A program made the translations under genes and the position numbers. From Sphingomonas panni (lineage in GTDB: Bacteria > Pseudomonadota > Alphaproteobacteria > Sphingomonadales > Sphingomonadaceae), in NCBI RefSeq assembly GCF_022664435.1, contig NZ_JAKREU010000012.1:37936-101935 (forward strand): DNA of 64,000 nt, given 5' to 3'. The notes below the pieces were generated by a model. That model was not told where the DNA came from. It saw only the letters and a list, made by a program, of their open reading frames with translations, and searched no databases. Shown here piece after piece: positions 16,129-24,757 of this stretch; within the stretch, counting starts at the first letter, position 1; every line of letters starts with the position of its first letter.

Positions 16129-16352
16129 TGCAGCTCACCTCCGCCCTGACCTGCCCCAAGTGCGGCGGGGTCGCAACCGAGACGATGCCCACCAACGCCT
16201 GCCAGTTCTTCTATGATTGCCGGCATTGCGCGGTAGTGCTGCGCCCCCTGCCGGGAGATTGCTGTGTGTTCTGCTCGTTCGGCGACGTACCGTGCCCGCC
16301 GATACAGGATGCGAACGCGAATGGAAGTTCGCCAATCTGCTGCCAAGGCTAA
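16128..16352 (+). CDS. GDCCVxC-motif small Cys-rich protein
   Basis: A 74-aa protein with five Cys pairs or clusters: CPKCGG near the N-terminus, FFYDCRHC in the middle, and the signature GDCCVFCSFGDVPCPPIQ. This matches the annotated 'GDCCVxC domain' family, often found beside MerR and MerT-like genes. A metal- or thiol-handling role is likely but not established. Its ATG shares a base with the stop of the MerT-like gene (TGATG), so the two are co-translated. After it, 16353-16584 holds only a GC hairpin (16399-16420) and no gene I can support. Confidence 0.75.
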   Translation: MQLTSALTCPKCGGVATETMPTNACQFFYDCRHCAVVLRPLPGDCCVFCSFGDVPCPPIQDANANGSSPICCQG

Positions 16353-16584
16353 GCCCTGAGGAGCTGGAAAGCTCAATCGCTATCCGCCGAAAACCAAAGG
16401 CCGCCTCCTAGGAAGCGGCCCTGGCCCTTAGTTCCCTTTTGGGAAACGGACGCCTTTCGACGCCGCACGTAACGCTTGTATAGAGCAAATCCTGCCGCTC
16501 GGCAAAGCTCCAAGTTGCAGTCATTCGCCTCAGGCCCTACTATCGTGAACATGCTTCGGCGTATGTTCTCACCCTCCCAGCCCC

Positions 16585-16899
16585 GTGCGCGCGGCGCTGA
16601 TCGCCCTTCTCGCGCTGATGCTGGTCATGCGGGTCGGGCCGATCTGCGAGGCTGTCGCTATCGCGGCCGTCCCGAGTGCGTCGGCAATGCCCGGTTGCGA
16701 GGGCAAGGGGCATGGCACCCCGGAGAAGAAGGCTCCTACTGCCGCCTGCTCGATGCCCTGTGCCGCCGCGCTCGACGGCGCACCGATCGCCCGTGTCGCG
16801 CCGCTGGCCTACGCGGCGCCCGGCCCCTGGCCGGTGCGACATGCCGGCCTGCTTGAATTTGCTCGGGCACCTGCGACGCCCCCTCCGCGAGCTGTGTGA
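16585..16899 (+). CDS. Small secreted protein of unknown function, metal cluster
   Basis: A 104-aa protein with GTG start and a signal-peptide-like hydrophobic stretch (AALIALLALMLVMRVG), cleaved probably near residue 35. The mature part has a few Cys (PGCEG, AACSMPC) and is Pro/Ala-rich. No ribosome site is obvious. I do not recognise a family. Position at the head of the czc-type cluster and the paired Cys suggest periplasmic metal binding; that is inference. Confidence 0.45.
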   Translation: MRAALIALLALMLVMRVGPICEAVAIAAVPSASAMPGCEGKGHGTPEKKAPTAACSMPCAAALDGAPIARVAPLAYAAPGPWPVRHAGLLEFARAPATPPPRAV

Positions 16900-16935
16900 C
16901 GCTTCCAACCTCACACTGTTCTATGGAGAGTTTAA

Positions 16936-17118
16936 ATGTCGAAGTTCAAGCTCATTGGCGCGGCCGTCGCGCTCACCCTGTCCTCCACCGCTTTCGCCGC
17001 GAGCGCGGCCGATTGCTGCCCGGACATGACGTGCTGCAAGGAAGGCGCGGACTGCTGCGATCACGCCAAGAAGGCCGGCGATCACGCCGATCATGCGGGC
17101 GAGATGCAGCGCCGCTGA
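16936..17118 (+). CDS. Secreted Cys/His-rich metal-binding peptide, 60 aa
   Basis: Starts MSKFKLIGAAVALTLSST and carries a clear signal peptide with an AFAASA cleavage region. The mature peptide, about 38 residues, is DCCPDMTCCKEGADCCDHAKK followed by repeated DHA units: three CC pairs and three His. That composition points to a periplasmic metal buffer or chaperone. GGAGA lies ten bases ahead of the ATG. It precedes the CzcI-like and czcCBA genes on the same strand. Confidence 0.7.
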   Translation: MSKFKLIGAAVALTLSSTAFAASAADCCPDMTCCKEGADCCDHAKKAGDHADHAGEMQRR

Positions 17119-17293
17119 CGGTGTTGGTATGGGGGCGGGCAACCGCCCCCATATTCACGGGTCAAGAAGCGCGTCGTCCTCGGACATTGCCCGGTATCTC
17201 CGTCTGGATCGTGGCCTGCTCGATCCCGAACCGACTTCGAGCGGAGAGGCGATCGCCTTCCTCACAGCGCCAAACTCCGCTCGAGTTATTGCA

Positions 17294-17659
17294 ATGACAT
17301 GGAAACCTTTCCGTGGTAAGCGTCAATTCGTGCGAGCCTTTCTGCCTCTCCTGACATGCCTGATGCTGGTCCTCACCAGCTTCGCCGGCATGGCTCACGC
17401 CGCCGATTTGGCGGGAGGAAGCATCGCGGGCGTTGAGTTTACCGTCCATACCGCGGGCGACCGCGATGAGGTGCCGTCAGATTCGGACAAGAACGTCCCG
17501 CACCACCACAATTATTGTCACGGGCATGACGTGGGTGCGCCTGCGCGCGCGACAATGGAATACACCCTTGTCCTCACGGCGCCCGAGCCGACAATCTCTG
17601 CCTCTGCATCGCTCGATGGCCACACCGGGATAGTCCATCTGAGGCCCCCCCAAGCCTGA
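17294..17659 (+). CDS. CzcI-like periplasmic His-rich protein
   Basis: A 121-aa protein starting MTWKPFRGKRQFVRAFLPLL with a signal peptide ending near AHAAD. The middle has VPHHHNYCHGHDVG, a His/Cys cluster of the sort seen in CzcI-type proteins coded ahead of czcC. CzcI is thought to sense or modulate periplasmic Zn/Cd/Co for the efflux pump. The start was chosen at the ATG that directly leads into the signal peptide; the open frame continues upstream without one. Sixty bp later czcC starts. Confidence 0.6.
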   Translation: MTWKPFRGKRQFVRAFLPLLTCLMLVLTSFAGMAHAADLAGGSIAGVEFTVHTAGDRDEVPSDSDKNVPHHHNYCHGHDVGAPARATMEYTLVLTAPEPTISASASLDGHTGIVHLRPPQA

Positions 17660-17719
17660 CGCCCGATTCGGGTGTGCGTTGGCGCGCGCCTGTCGATCAG
17701 CGTCAGGAGTTTTAGTCTC

Positions 17720-18997
17720 ATGCATCGTATCTTCGCGGCCATGCTGGCCGCAGCGTCGTGCGCAACTATGGCGCAGGCGCAGGTCGGACCGTCCGCGCCT
17801 GTTGCGCAGGACGCGCCGGTCTACACGCTTGACCAAGCGGTCAGTGCGGCGGGCGGTTCGGCCCCCGCTGCGGAAGCCGCGACAGCTGCGATCGACGCGG
17901 CCCGTGCGGGCCGCACGGTCGCCGGCTTGCGGCCCAATCCGGTGGTCCAGGGTCAGGTTGAAAACATCATTGGCTCGGGGCCATATCGGGGGGTCCGCAG
18001 CGCGGAATCCACGGTCGGCTTTGCGATCCCGATCGAGCTAGGCGGCAAGCGCGGCGCCCGCGTCGCGGTCGCCAATGCGCAATTGTCCCGGGCCGAGATC
18101 CAGGCCGCGATCATCGCAGCCGATGTCCGGCTTCAGGTGACGCAGCTCTATGTCGAAGCGGTCGCAGCCGACCGGCGGGTGGCGACGGCGCGGGATCAGG
18201 CCCGGATCGCCAGCGACGCGCTGCGCGCTGCGAGCGTCCGGGTGCAGGCGGGACGTGCGTCGCCGCTGGAGCAACAGCGCGCGGATGTCGCGCGCATCAA
18301 TGCCGATGCCAATGTGGAGCGGCAGCTTCGCTTGGCAGAGGCCGCCCGCGCCAATCTGGCGCGTCGGATTGGCCGACCGATCGACGGCGCGCTCGATGAC
18401 ACGCTGCTCGATCGCCTGCCGGGGGCGAACGTCTATGGGCCGGTGGCACCGGTCAACACAACCGGCACGCTCGCGCTGGCGGCGGCGAACGCGGATTTCT
18501 CGATCGCGGAAGCCGGCGTGCGGCTCGCGCGCGCCAATCGCGTCCCTGACCTCAATGTCGGGCCTGCGATCCGCCGCCTGGAAGCGACCAACGATATGGC
18601 GGCGGTGTTCACCGTGTCGATCCCGATCCCGGTGTTCAACAATGGTCGCGCGGCGATCGCGCAGGCGACCGCGCAGCGGACACAGGCGGATGCACAGCGT
18701 CGCGTGACCGCGCTCGACATCGAACAGGCGATCACGGACGCGCAGGCGCAAGCGGCCAATGCCGCAACGACGGCTCGTGCGGCGTCTGGGCCGGCGCTGG
18801 CGGCTGCACAGGAGGCCGCCCGCATCGCGCGGATCGGTTATCGCGAGGGCAAGTTCGGCCAGCTCGAATTGCTCGATGCGGAACGCACTCTCGCTGAAAC
18901 GCGGGTCGCCGCGATCGATGCGCTTGCCAACTACCAGAATGCCCGCGCGCAAGTGGAGCGACTGACCGCTCCTGCGCCCAATGGGGGAAATCAGTGA
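17720..18997 (+). CDS. czcC: CzcC-like outer-membrane efflux protein (TolC family)
   Basis: A 425-aa protein, start at MHRIFAAMLAAASCAT with AGGAG ahead and a signal peptide ending AQAQ. The body has the two TolC-type repeats: LDQAVSAA...AAIDAARAG and later IEQAITDAQAQAA...YREGKFGQLELLDAERTLAETR, which is the usual conserved end of the second repeat. It forms the outer-membrane duct of the CzcCBA tripartite pump. The stop overlaps the czcB start by 4 bp (ATGA), so the two are coupled. Confidence 0.88.
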   Translation: MHRIFAAMLAAASCATMAQAQVGPSAPVAQDAPVYTLDQAVSAAGGSAPAAEAATAAIDAARAGRTVAGLRPNPVVQGQVENIIGSGPYRGVRSAESTVGFAIPIELGGKRGARVAVANAQLSRAEIQAAIIAADVRLQVTQLYVEAVAADRRVATARDQARIASDALRAASVRVQAGRASPLEQQRADVARINADANVERQLRLAEAARANLARRIGRPIDGALDDTLLDRLPGANVYGPVAPVNTTGTLALAAANADFSIAEAGVRLARANRVPDLNVGPAIRRLEATNDMAAVFTVSIPIPVFNNGRAAIAQATAQRTQADAQRRVTALDIEQAITDAQAQAANAATTARAASGPALAAAQEAARIARIGYREGKFGQLELLDAERTLAETRVAAIDALANYQNARAQVERLTAPAPNGGNQ

Positions 18998-20175
18998 TGA
19001 AGAGCTTCTATCTCGCGGGCGCGGCGTCACTCGCCCTGCTGTTGGCTGCCTGCGGTGGCAAAGACACCGGGAACGAGGCGGCCGCCAATGGAGCAGCCGG
19101 CAATGAAGCGGCTGCTGGTGCGGAAAAGGGCGGTGCTGAAGGCGGTCACGCTGATGAGGGCGTCGTCCTATTGGGTGCCGATCAGATCGCTGCGGCGGGC
19201 GTCCAAGTCGGACGGCCGATCATCGGCGGAGCCGGAACGATCGAGCTTCCCGCGATCATCGAGGGCGATCCCCAAGGCACGCAAGTCGTCTCGGCCGCGA
19301 TCGCGGGACGGGTGGTCGCACTGACGCGCAACCTTGGTCAATCCGTGGGGCGCGGCCAGACTATTGCGGTAATCGAGAGCCGCGAGGCGGCGCAAATCAA
19401 GGGCGAGGTCGAAGCGGCACGGGCACGGCTTCAGCTCGCCAATTCGAACCTCGCACGCGAGCAACGGCTGTACGCGCAGAAGGTGTCTCCTGAGCAGGAT
19501 CTGATTGCTGCCCGCACGGCGGCGACGGAAGCGCGGATCGCGCTGACGCAGGCGCGGAGCATGGTGTCGGCCGCCGGTGTCGGCGGCGGTGGTCTCAACC
19601 GGCTCGGCATCGCCGCGCCGATCTCGGGACAGATCATCGCGCGCCCCGTGACGCTGGGACAGACGGTTGCGGCGGACGCCGAACTCTATCGCATTGCGAA
19701 CCTGAGCCAGGTGTCGATCGCCCTCAACCTGAAGGCTGAGGATGCGGGTCGGGTGCGTCCCGGCAACACGGTGCTGGTCAAGGCGGCGGGCCGTCAGGCG
19801 ACCGCGCGCGTGACCTTCGTGTCGCCAGCACTCGATCCGCAGACGCGGCTCGTGCCCGCCCTTGCCACGCTCGACAATCGCGGTGGTGAATGGCGGGTCG
19901 GCGAGCCGGTGACGGCTGCCGTCCAGCTCACGGGCAGCGGCGGTAGCGGCGCAATCCGCGTGCCGACAACGGCGGTCCAGAGCTTCGAGGGCAAGTCGGT
20001 CGTGTTCGTTCGCACGCCTACGGGCTTCAAGGCGACTCCGGTCCAGCTCGGCGATGCATCGGGCGACACGGTGATCGTCCGCTCGGGCCTGACCGGCAAC
20101 GAACAGATCGCCACCACCGGAAGCTTCACGCTCAAGGCCGAGATCGGCAAGGGCGAAGCGAGCCACGAGGATTAA
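18994..20175 (+). CDS. czcB: CzcB-like periplasmic adaptor (membrane fusion protein)
   Basis: A 393-aa adaptor with a lipoprotein signal (LALLLAACGGKD, lipobox Cys near residue 20) and an acidic/Ala-rich linker that includes a GGHADEG metal-binding candidate. Then come the barrel-sandwich motifs (GRVVALTRNLGQSVGRGQTIAVIES and the matching ISGQIIARPVTLGQTVAADAELYRIANLSQ) around a coiled-coil hairpin. The beta-barrel domain follows (VRPGNTVLVKAAGR). It links the RND pump with CzcC and can pass metal ions to the pump. Upstream overlap with czcC and a 3-bp gap to czcA indicate one operon. Confidence 0.9.
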   Translation: MMKSFYLAGAASLALLLAACGGKDTGNEAAANGAAGNEAAAGAEKGGAEGGHADEGVVLLGADQIAAAGVQVGRPIIGGAGTIELPAIIEGDPQGTQVVSAAIAGRVVALTRNLGQSVGRGQTIAVIESREAAQIKGEVEAARARLQLANSNLAREQRLYAQKVSPEQDLIAARTAATEARIALTQARSMVSAAGVGGGGLNRLGIAAPISGQIIARPVTLGQTVAADAELYRIANLSQVSIALNLKAEDAGRVRPGNTVLVKAAGRQATARVTFVSPALDPQTRLVPALATLDNRGGEWRVGEPVTAAVQLTGSGGSGAIRVPTTAVQSFEGKSVVFVRTPTGFKATPVQLGDASGDTVIVRSGLTGNEQIATTGSFTLKAEIGKGEASHED

Positions 20176-20178
20176 GCC

Positions 20179-23100
20179 ATGATCGCCCGCATCGTCACAT
20201 GGGCGGTCGAGAAGCGCTGGCTTGTCCTGCTGCTCACCGTCATCGTCGCCGCCATCGGCGCGTTTTCCCTCTACCGGCTGCCGATCGACGCGGTGCCGGA
20301 CATCACCAATAATCAGGTCCAGATTAACGTCCGCGCACCCGCGCTCTCGCCCGAGCTGGTCGAGAAGCAGGTGTCGTTCCCGATCGAAACCGCGCTCGCC
20401 GGCACTCCAGGCCTTGAATATACGCGCTCGCTGAGCCGCAACGGCTTCGCGCAGATCACCGCGGTCTTTTCGGACGCCACGGACATCTATTTCGCCCGTC
20501 AGCAGGTGGGTGAACGTCTGCAGGGCGTGCAGGAGAACCTGCCCGATGGCGTAAACCCCGAAATGGGTCCGATCGCGACCGGCTTGGGCGAGGTGTATAT
20601 GTACACCGTTCGGCTCGAGCATCGCGCAGACGACAAGCACAAGCCCGGTGAACCGGGCCAACAGCCCGATGGCAGTTATATCACGCCAGAGGGCGAGCGA
20701 CTGACGACCGAAGAGGACAAGGCGACCTACCTGCGCACTGCGCAGGACTGGATCGTCACGCCGCTTCTCAAGAACACTCCGGGCCTCGCCGGCGTCGACT
20801 CGATTGGCGGTTACGCCAAGCAGTTCCTCGTCGTGCCCGATGTGCAGAAGCTGGCCTCGCTCGGCATCACGCTGACCGACCTGGGCAATGCGCTGGAGCG
20901 CAACAACACCAGCGTCGGCGGCGGCTTCGTCAATCGCAATGGCGAAGGTCTGGCTGTCCGCTCGGATGCGCTGGTGCGCAATGCCGGCGAGTTGGCCAGG
21001 ACCGTGATCGCGACACGTAACGGCGTGCCGATCACGGTCGAACAAGTCGCGACCGTGAAGACGGGTCAGGCGATCCGCATGGGTTCGGCCTCGGAGAATG
21101 GCACGGAAGTCGTCGTCGGCACCGCGATCATGCGGATCGGCGAGAACAGCCGCGTCGTGTCGACCGCGGTCGCGGAGAAGCTTAAGACGATCAACGCGTC
21201 GCTGCCCCCTGACGTCGTAATCCAGCCGGTGCTCAACCGCACCGAACTGGTCAACTCGACGATCAAAACGGTTGCCAAGAACCTGTCGGAAGGCGCGGTA
21301 CTGGTCATCGTCGTGCTCTTCCTGCTGCTCGGCAACTTCCGTGCGGCCCTGATCGCGGCGTTGGTCATCCCGATCACCATGATGCTGACAGGCTTTGGTA
21401 TGCTGCGCGCTGGGGTCTCGGCCAATCTGATGAGCCTTGGGGCTTTGGACTTCGGTCTGATCGTCGACGGCGCCGTCATCATTGTCGAAAACGCGCTGCG
21501 CCGGCTTGCCGAGCAACAGCATCATGAAGGCCGATTGCTCAGCGTCAAGGAACGGCTCGCGACCGTGGCAGCCGCTGCGCGTGAGATGATCCGTCCCTCG
21601 GTGTACGGGCAGGCGATCATCATTCTTGTCTATGTGCCGCTGCTCACATTGACAGGCGTGGAGGGCAAGACGTTCGTGCCGATGGCGCTCACCGTCATCA
21701 TCGCGCTCGCCTTCGCCTTCATCCTCTCTCTCACCTTCGTGCCGGCGATGATCGCGATCTGGCTATCGAAGAAGGTTGAGGAGAAGGACGGCCGCATCAT
21801 CACGTGGCTGAAGAAGCGCTACGAACCTGGTCTTGATCGGGCCATGAAGCGTCCGACCGTGACGATCGGGGCGGGTGTCGCGAGCCTTGTGGTGGCGGCG
21901 CTGGCCTTCACCACGCTCGGCTCGGTGTTCCTGCCGCAGCTCGATGAAGGCGATTTGCTAATCCAGTCGCTCCGTATTCCGGCGACGTCGGTCCAGCAGA
22001 GCCAGGCGATGCAGGTGCCGATCGAGCGAATGATGTCGAAGCAGCCGGAGGTGCAGTTCGTCTATTCCAAGACGGGCACCGCCGAGCTGGCGGCCGACCC
22101 GATGCCGCCGAACGCAACCGACATGTTCGTTATCCTGAAGCCGCGCAAGGATTGGCCGGATCCTGAGCTTCCCAAGGAGGAGCTGGTCAGCCGGATCGAG
22201 GGTAAGCTCGCGAAGATCCCGGGCAATGCCTACGAGATCACCCAGCCCATCCAGATGCGCTTCAACGAGCTGATCGCCGGCGTGCGCGGTGACATCGCGG
22301 TGAAGGTGTTCGGGGACGACTTCAACCAGATGAACCGGACGGCCGAGCAAATCGCTGCGACGCTGCGTAAGACGCAGGGTGCCGCGGACGTGAAAGTCGA
22401 GCAAACGACAGGTCTTCCCATGCTCGACATTCGCGTCAATCGTGACGCGATGGCGCGCTTGGGCGTTACGGCGCAAGACGTGCAGGACACCGTGACTGCC
22501 ACGATCGGCGGGCGAACCTCGGGCCAGATCTTCGAGGGCGATCGTCGCTTCCCGGTGGTGATCCGCCTGTCTGAGGCGCAGCGCGCCGACATCGGCCTGC
22601 TCCAGCAGGTGCAGGTGCCGGTCGCAGGCGGCGGCTATGTGCCGCTGTCCAGCGTCGCCGAGATCAAGGTGGTCGACGGTCCCAACCAGATCAGCCGCGA
22701 GAATGGCAAACGGCGCGTGGTGGTGCAAGCCAACGTGCGTGGCCGCGACGTCGGATCGGTGGTTGCGGATGCGCAGGCAGCGATCGCCAGCCAGGTTCGG
22801 CTGCCTGCCGGTACCTATCTCGAATGGGGCGGCCAATTCGAAAACCTGCAATCGGCAAGCGAGCGGCTGAAGCTGGTTATTCCGGCCTGCTTCATCCTGA
22901 TCCTGTTGCTGCTCTATGGCGCATTGGGATCGGTCCGCGATGCCGCGATCGTCTTCACCGGCGTGCCCTTCGCGCTGGTGGGCGGTGTCCTGCTGCTCTT
23001 CTTGCGAGGCATGGACTTTTCGATTTCGGCGGCGGTGGGCTTCATCGCCCTGTCGGGCATCGCGGTCCTCAACGGCCTCGTGATGGTCAGCTCGATCCAG

Positions 23101-23424
23101 GATCTGATCCGGTCGGGGCTATCGCGCGAAGAGGCGGCCCATGTCGGCGCAATGCAGCGACTGCGGCCCGTGGTCATGACCGCGCTCGTCGCCAGCCTCG
23201 GCTTCGTGCCGATGGCGCTTGGCGAGGGCGCGGGTGCGGAGGTGCAGAAGCCCTTGGCGACAGTTGTCATCGGCGGCTTGATCTCGGCGACGCTGCTGAC
23301 GCTGTTCGTGCTGCCGACCCTCTATGCCCGCTTCGGTCAGAAGGTGATCGAGAAATCCGAGCACTACAATGAGGAGCATGAAGGGGACGACCACGGTCAG
23401 ACCTTCGTGAACAACTTGGCCTGA
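20179..23424 (+). CDS. czcA: CzcA-like heavy-metal RND efflux pump
   Basis: A 1081-aa RND transporter of the heavy-metal (HME) group with the expected 12 membrane segments and two large periplasmic loops. TM4 carries LGALDFGLIVDGAVIIVEN, the DFGxxxDGA signature of the divalent-cation HME1 type (Zn/Co/Cd) rather than the Cu/Ag type. The N-terminus VEKRWLVLLLTVIVAAIGAF is TM1 and GEGAGAEVQKPLATVVIGGL is the conserved segment before TM11-12. It pumps metal from periplasm or cytoplasm out using the proton gradient. The C-terminal tail has HYNEEHEGDDH, His/acidic. Confidence 0.93.
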   Translation: MIARIVTWAVEKRWLVLLLTVIVAAIGAFSLYRLPIDAVPDITNNQVQINVRAPALSPELVEKQVSFPIETALAGTPGLEYTRSLSRNGFAQITAVFSDATDIYFARQQVGERLQGVQENLPDGVNPEMGPIATGLGEVYMYTVRLEHRADDKHKPGEPGQQPDGSYITPEGERLTTEEDKATYLRTAQDWIVTPLLKNTPGLAGVDSIGGYAKQFLVVPDVQKLASLGITLTDLGNALERNNTSVGGGFVNRNGEGLAVRSDALVRNAGELARTVIATRNGVPITVEQVATVKTGQAIRMGSASENGTEVVVGTAIMRIGENSRVVSTAVAEKLKTINASLPPDVVIQPVLNRTELVNSTIKTVAKNLSEGAVLVIVVLFLLLGNFRAALIAALVIPITMMLTGFGMLRAGVSANLMSLGALDFGLIVDGAVIIVENALRRLAEQQHHEGRLLSVKERLATVAAAAREMIRPSVYGQAIIILVYVPLLTLTGVEGKTFVPMALTVIIALAFAFILSLTFVPAMIAIWLSKKVEEKDGRIITWLKKRYEPGLDRAMKRPTVTIGAGVASLVVAALAFTTLGSVFLPQLDEGDLLIQSLRIPATSVQQSQAMQVPIERMMSKQPEVQFVYSKTGTAELAADPMPPNATDMFVILKPRKDWPDPELPKEELVSRIEGKLAKIPGNAYEITQPIQMRFNELIAGVRGDIAVKVFGDDFNQMNRTAEQIAATLRKTQGAADVKVEQTTGLPMLDIRVNRDAMARLGVTAQDVQDTVTATIGGRTSGQIFEGDRRFPVVIRLSEAQRADIGLLQQVQVPVAGGGYVPLSSVAEIKVVDGPNQISRENGKRRVVVQANVRGRDVGSVVADAQAAIASQVRLPAGTYLEWGGQFENLQSASERLKLVIPACFILILLLLYGALGSVRDAAIVFTGVPFALVGGVLLLFLRGMDFSISAAVGFIALSGIAVLNGLVMVSSIQDLIRSGLSREEAAHVGAMQRLRPVVMTALVASLGFVPMALGEGAGAEVQKPLATVVIGGLISATLLTLFVLPTLYARFGQKVIEKSEHYNEEHEGDDHGQTFVNNLA

Positions 23425-23429
23425 TGGGT

Positions 23430-23460
23430 GAGCGGGGGCGATCCGCGATCGCCCCCGCTC
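23430..23460 (+). terminator. Strong hairpin after czcA
   Basis: A perfect 14-bp stem (GAGCGGGGGCGATC with its complement) closes a 3-base CGC loop, six bases after the czcA stop. A second shorter hairpin (CTCATCT/AGATGAG) overlaps its 3' arm. There is no U-tract, so it may serve as 3' end protection or partial attenuation between the pump operon and the next genes. Confidence 0.55.
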
Positions 23461-23479
23461 ATCTCTGGGAGATGAGGAT

Positions 23480-23968
23480 ATGCCTCGCACCATAACCAGC
23501 TCAATGCTTCACGGCGGGCCACTGCGGATCTGGTCGGCACTCACCGACCCGGATCATCGCCGAGCTTGGAGCCCGCTGGTACTCCTCGATAACCCGGGTC
23601 AGCTCGGCGACACGAGAGGAACCTTTGCGATCCAGGGCATCAACCGGCCGATTCGGACGCCGGCACGGATCGATCAATTCGATAAGCCGCGAGCCTTCGC
23701 TTGGTCCTGCGGCATCCCTTATCTGTTCACGCTCGAAGAGCGGTACGAGCTGGCAGGGGACGATGGTGGCACCAGGCTAACACATAGCTGCACGCTGCGC
23801 GGGGCGCTGTCTCTGCCGTTCGCGGCGATGATGTTGCGTCGCCTGCGGTCCCTGATGATCGAGGCTGACGATCGCCTCGCAACCTATCTGCGCTGGCGGG
23901 TGGGTCAGCCTGCCCTTGGGATCAATCGTCAGCGCGTCCCCTCCCGCTACAGGAGGAAGGCGCGATGA
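23480..23968 (+). CDS. SRPBCC-family protein
   Basis: A 162-aa protein of the START/SRPBCC hydrophobic-pocket fold: GGPLRIWSALTDPDHRRAWSP near the N-terminus, then RIDQFDKPRAFAWSCG, YELAGDDGGTRLTHSCTLRG and a C-terminal long helix RLRSLMIEADDRLATYL. These are the usual landmarks of polyketide-cyclase-like proteins. Ligand is unknown. It lies downstream of the czcA hairpin and overlaps the next lipoprotein gene by 4 bp, so it is part of the same metal cluster, though its role there is unclear. Confidence 0.7.
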   Translation: MPRTITSSMLHGGPLRIWSALTDPDHRRAWSPLVLLDNPGQLGDTRGTFAIQGINRPIRTPARIDQFDKPRAFAWSCGIPYLFTLEERYELAGDDGGTRLTHSCTLRGALSLPFAAMMLRRLRSLMIEADDRLATYLRWRVGQPALGINRQRVPSRYRRKAR

Positions 23969-24339
23969 TGCCGTCGAAGCGGGTACTGCCCGCCCTCATC
24001 CTCGTTGTCGGGCTGGCGGCTTGCACGGAAGGCAAGCCGCCAGCCCCGCCAACGGAGCAGCAAATCCATTCGTCCGACAGCGCCGTGGCGACCGGGGAAA
24101 TGGGGCGCCATCCCTATCGCTGTTCCGACGGGGAACCGCTGTTCGTCGACTACAAGGACAACGGCCTGCAGATCGATTTGCGGCGCTCCAGCAGCGCCGT
24201 GCCCATAACGCTGACCGCGCCAGCGCAGGGCCTCCAATATGTCGGCGAGACAGCCACCGCGACCTTCAAGGGGTCGCAGCTCACCGTCGTGGAAGGCGAG
24301 GGCCGCACCCGAATCTGCGAACGGGAGGGCACCCGATGA
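23965..24339 (+). CDS. Small lipoprotein with MliC-like domain
   Basis: A 124-aa lipoprotein: signal VLPALILVVGLAACTEG with lipobox Cys near residue 21, then HPYRCSDGEPLFVDYKDNGLQI, an eight-strand-like pattern ending RTRICERE. The YxCxDG...V.Y.DN......L start and terminal C..E are typical of the MliC (C-type lysozyme inhibitor) fold. In metal clusters such proteins are common and their function is not known. A second lipoprotein of similar plan occurs at 25651. Confidence 0.55.
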   Translation: MMPSKRVLPALILVVGLAACTEGKPPAPPTEQQIHSSDSAVATGEMGRHPYRCSDGEPLFVDYKDNGLQIDLRRSSSAVPITLTAPAQGLQYVGETATATFKGSQLTVVEGEGRTRICEREGTR

Positions 24340-24384
24340 ACCGTCCTGTCTTCCGACATGTCGCACTGCAACGGGAGAGAAACG

Positions 24385-24726
24385 ATGTCTGACACGTCGA
24401 TCTCGAATGTGATGGCCATTCGCGCCGAAGTGATCGCGCGAAGCCGCGCTTTGCGTGAGGCGCAGCCGACGGCACCACCCGGCGTGACGCCGACCGCTCC
24501 GGTGTCGAACTTCGCCGACACCCTCAATGCCGTGGTCGCGAAGGTCAACGAGACCCAGGAGCAAGAGGATGTCGTCACCGAAGCATATGAGCGTGGCGAA
24601 ACCACCGACATCGCAACCGTCGCGCTCATCCAGAGCCGTGCATCCATTACTTTCGAGGCGACCCTGCAAGTCCGGAACAAGCTGCTGTCCGCTTATCGGG
24701 ACATCATGAACATGCCGATCGGATGA
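24385..24726 (+). CDS. fliE: FliE-like flagellar hook-basal body protein, orphan
   Basis: A 113-aa protein starting MSDTSISNVMAIRAEVIARS with GGGAGAGA ahead of the ATG. The second half, FADTLNAVVAKVNETQ...GETTDIATVALIQSRASITFEATLQVRNKLLSAYRDIMNMPI, matches the conserved C-terminal region of FliE, the MS-ring/rod junction protein of flagella, including QVRNKL..AY..IMNM. No other flagellar gene is in the window; the neighbours are metal and envelope genes. It could be a captured flagellar gene with a new role or a spare copy. Confidence 0.75.
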   Translation: MSDTSISNVMAIRAEVIARSRALREAQPTAPPGVTPTAPVSNFADTLNAVVAKVNETQEQEDVVTEAYERGETTDIATVALIQSRASITFEATLQVRNKLLSAYRDIMNMPIG

Positions 24727-24757
24727 CGATCGCTACGAGATTTAGGGCGTAATTGAT

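Noticed and set aside
16399..16420. GGCCGC/GCGGCC hairpin after the GDCCVxC gene as a terminator
   Set aside because: Only 6 bp stem with a 10-base loop and no T run; too weak to call.
19168..21525. A 785-codon open frame on the minus strand across czcB-czcA
   Set aside because: It is antisense to two certain genes, is full of His/Asp/Arg from reversed GC-rich codons, and shows no domain.
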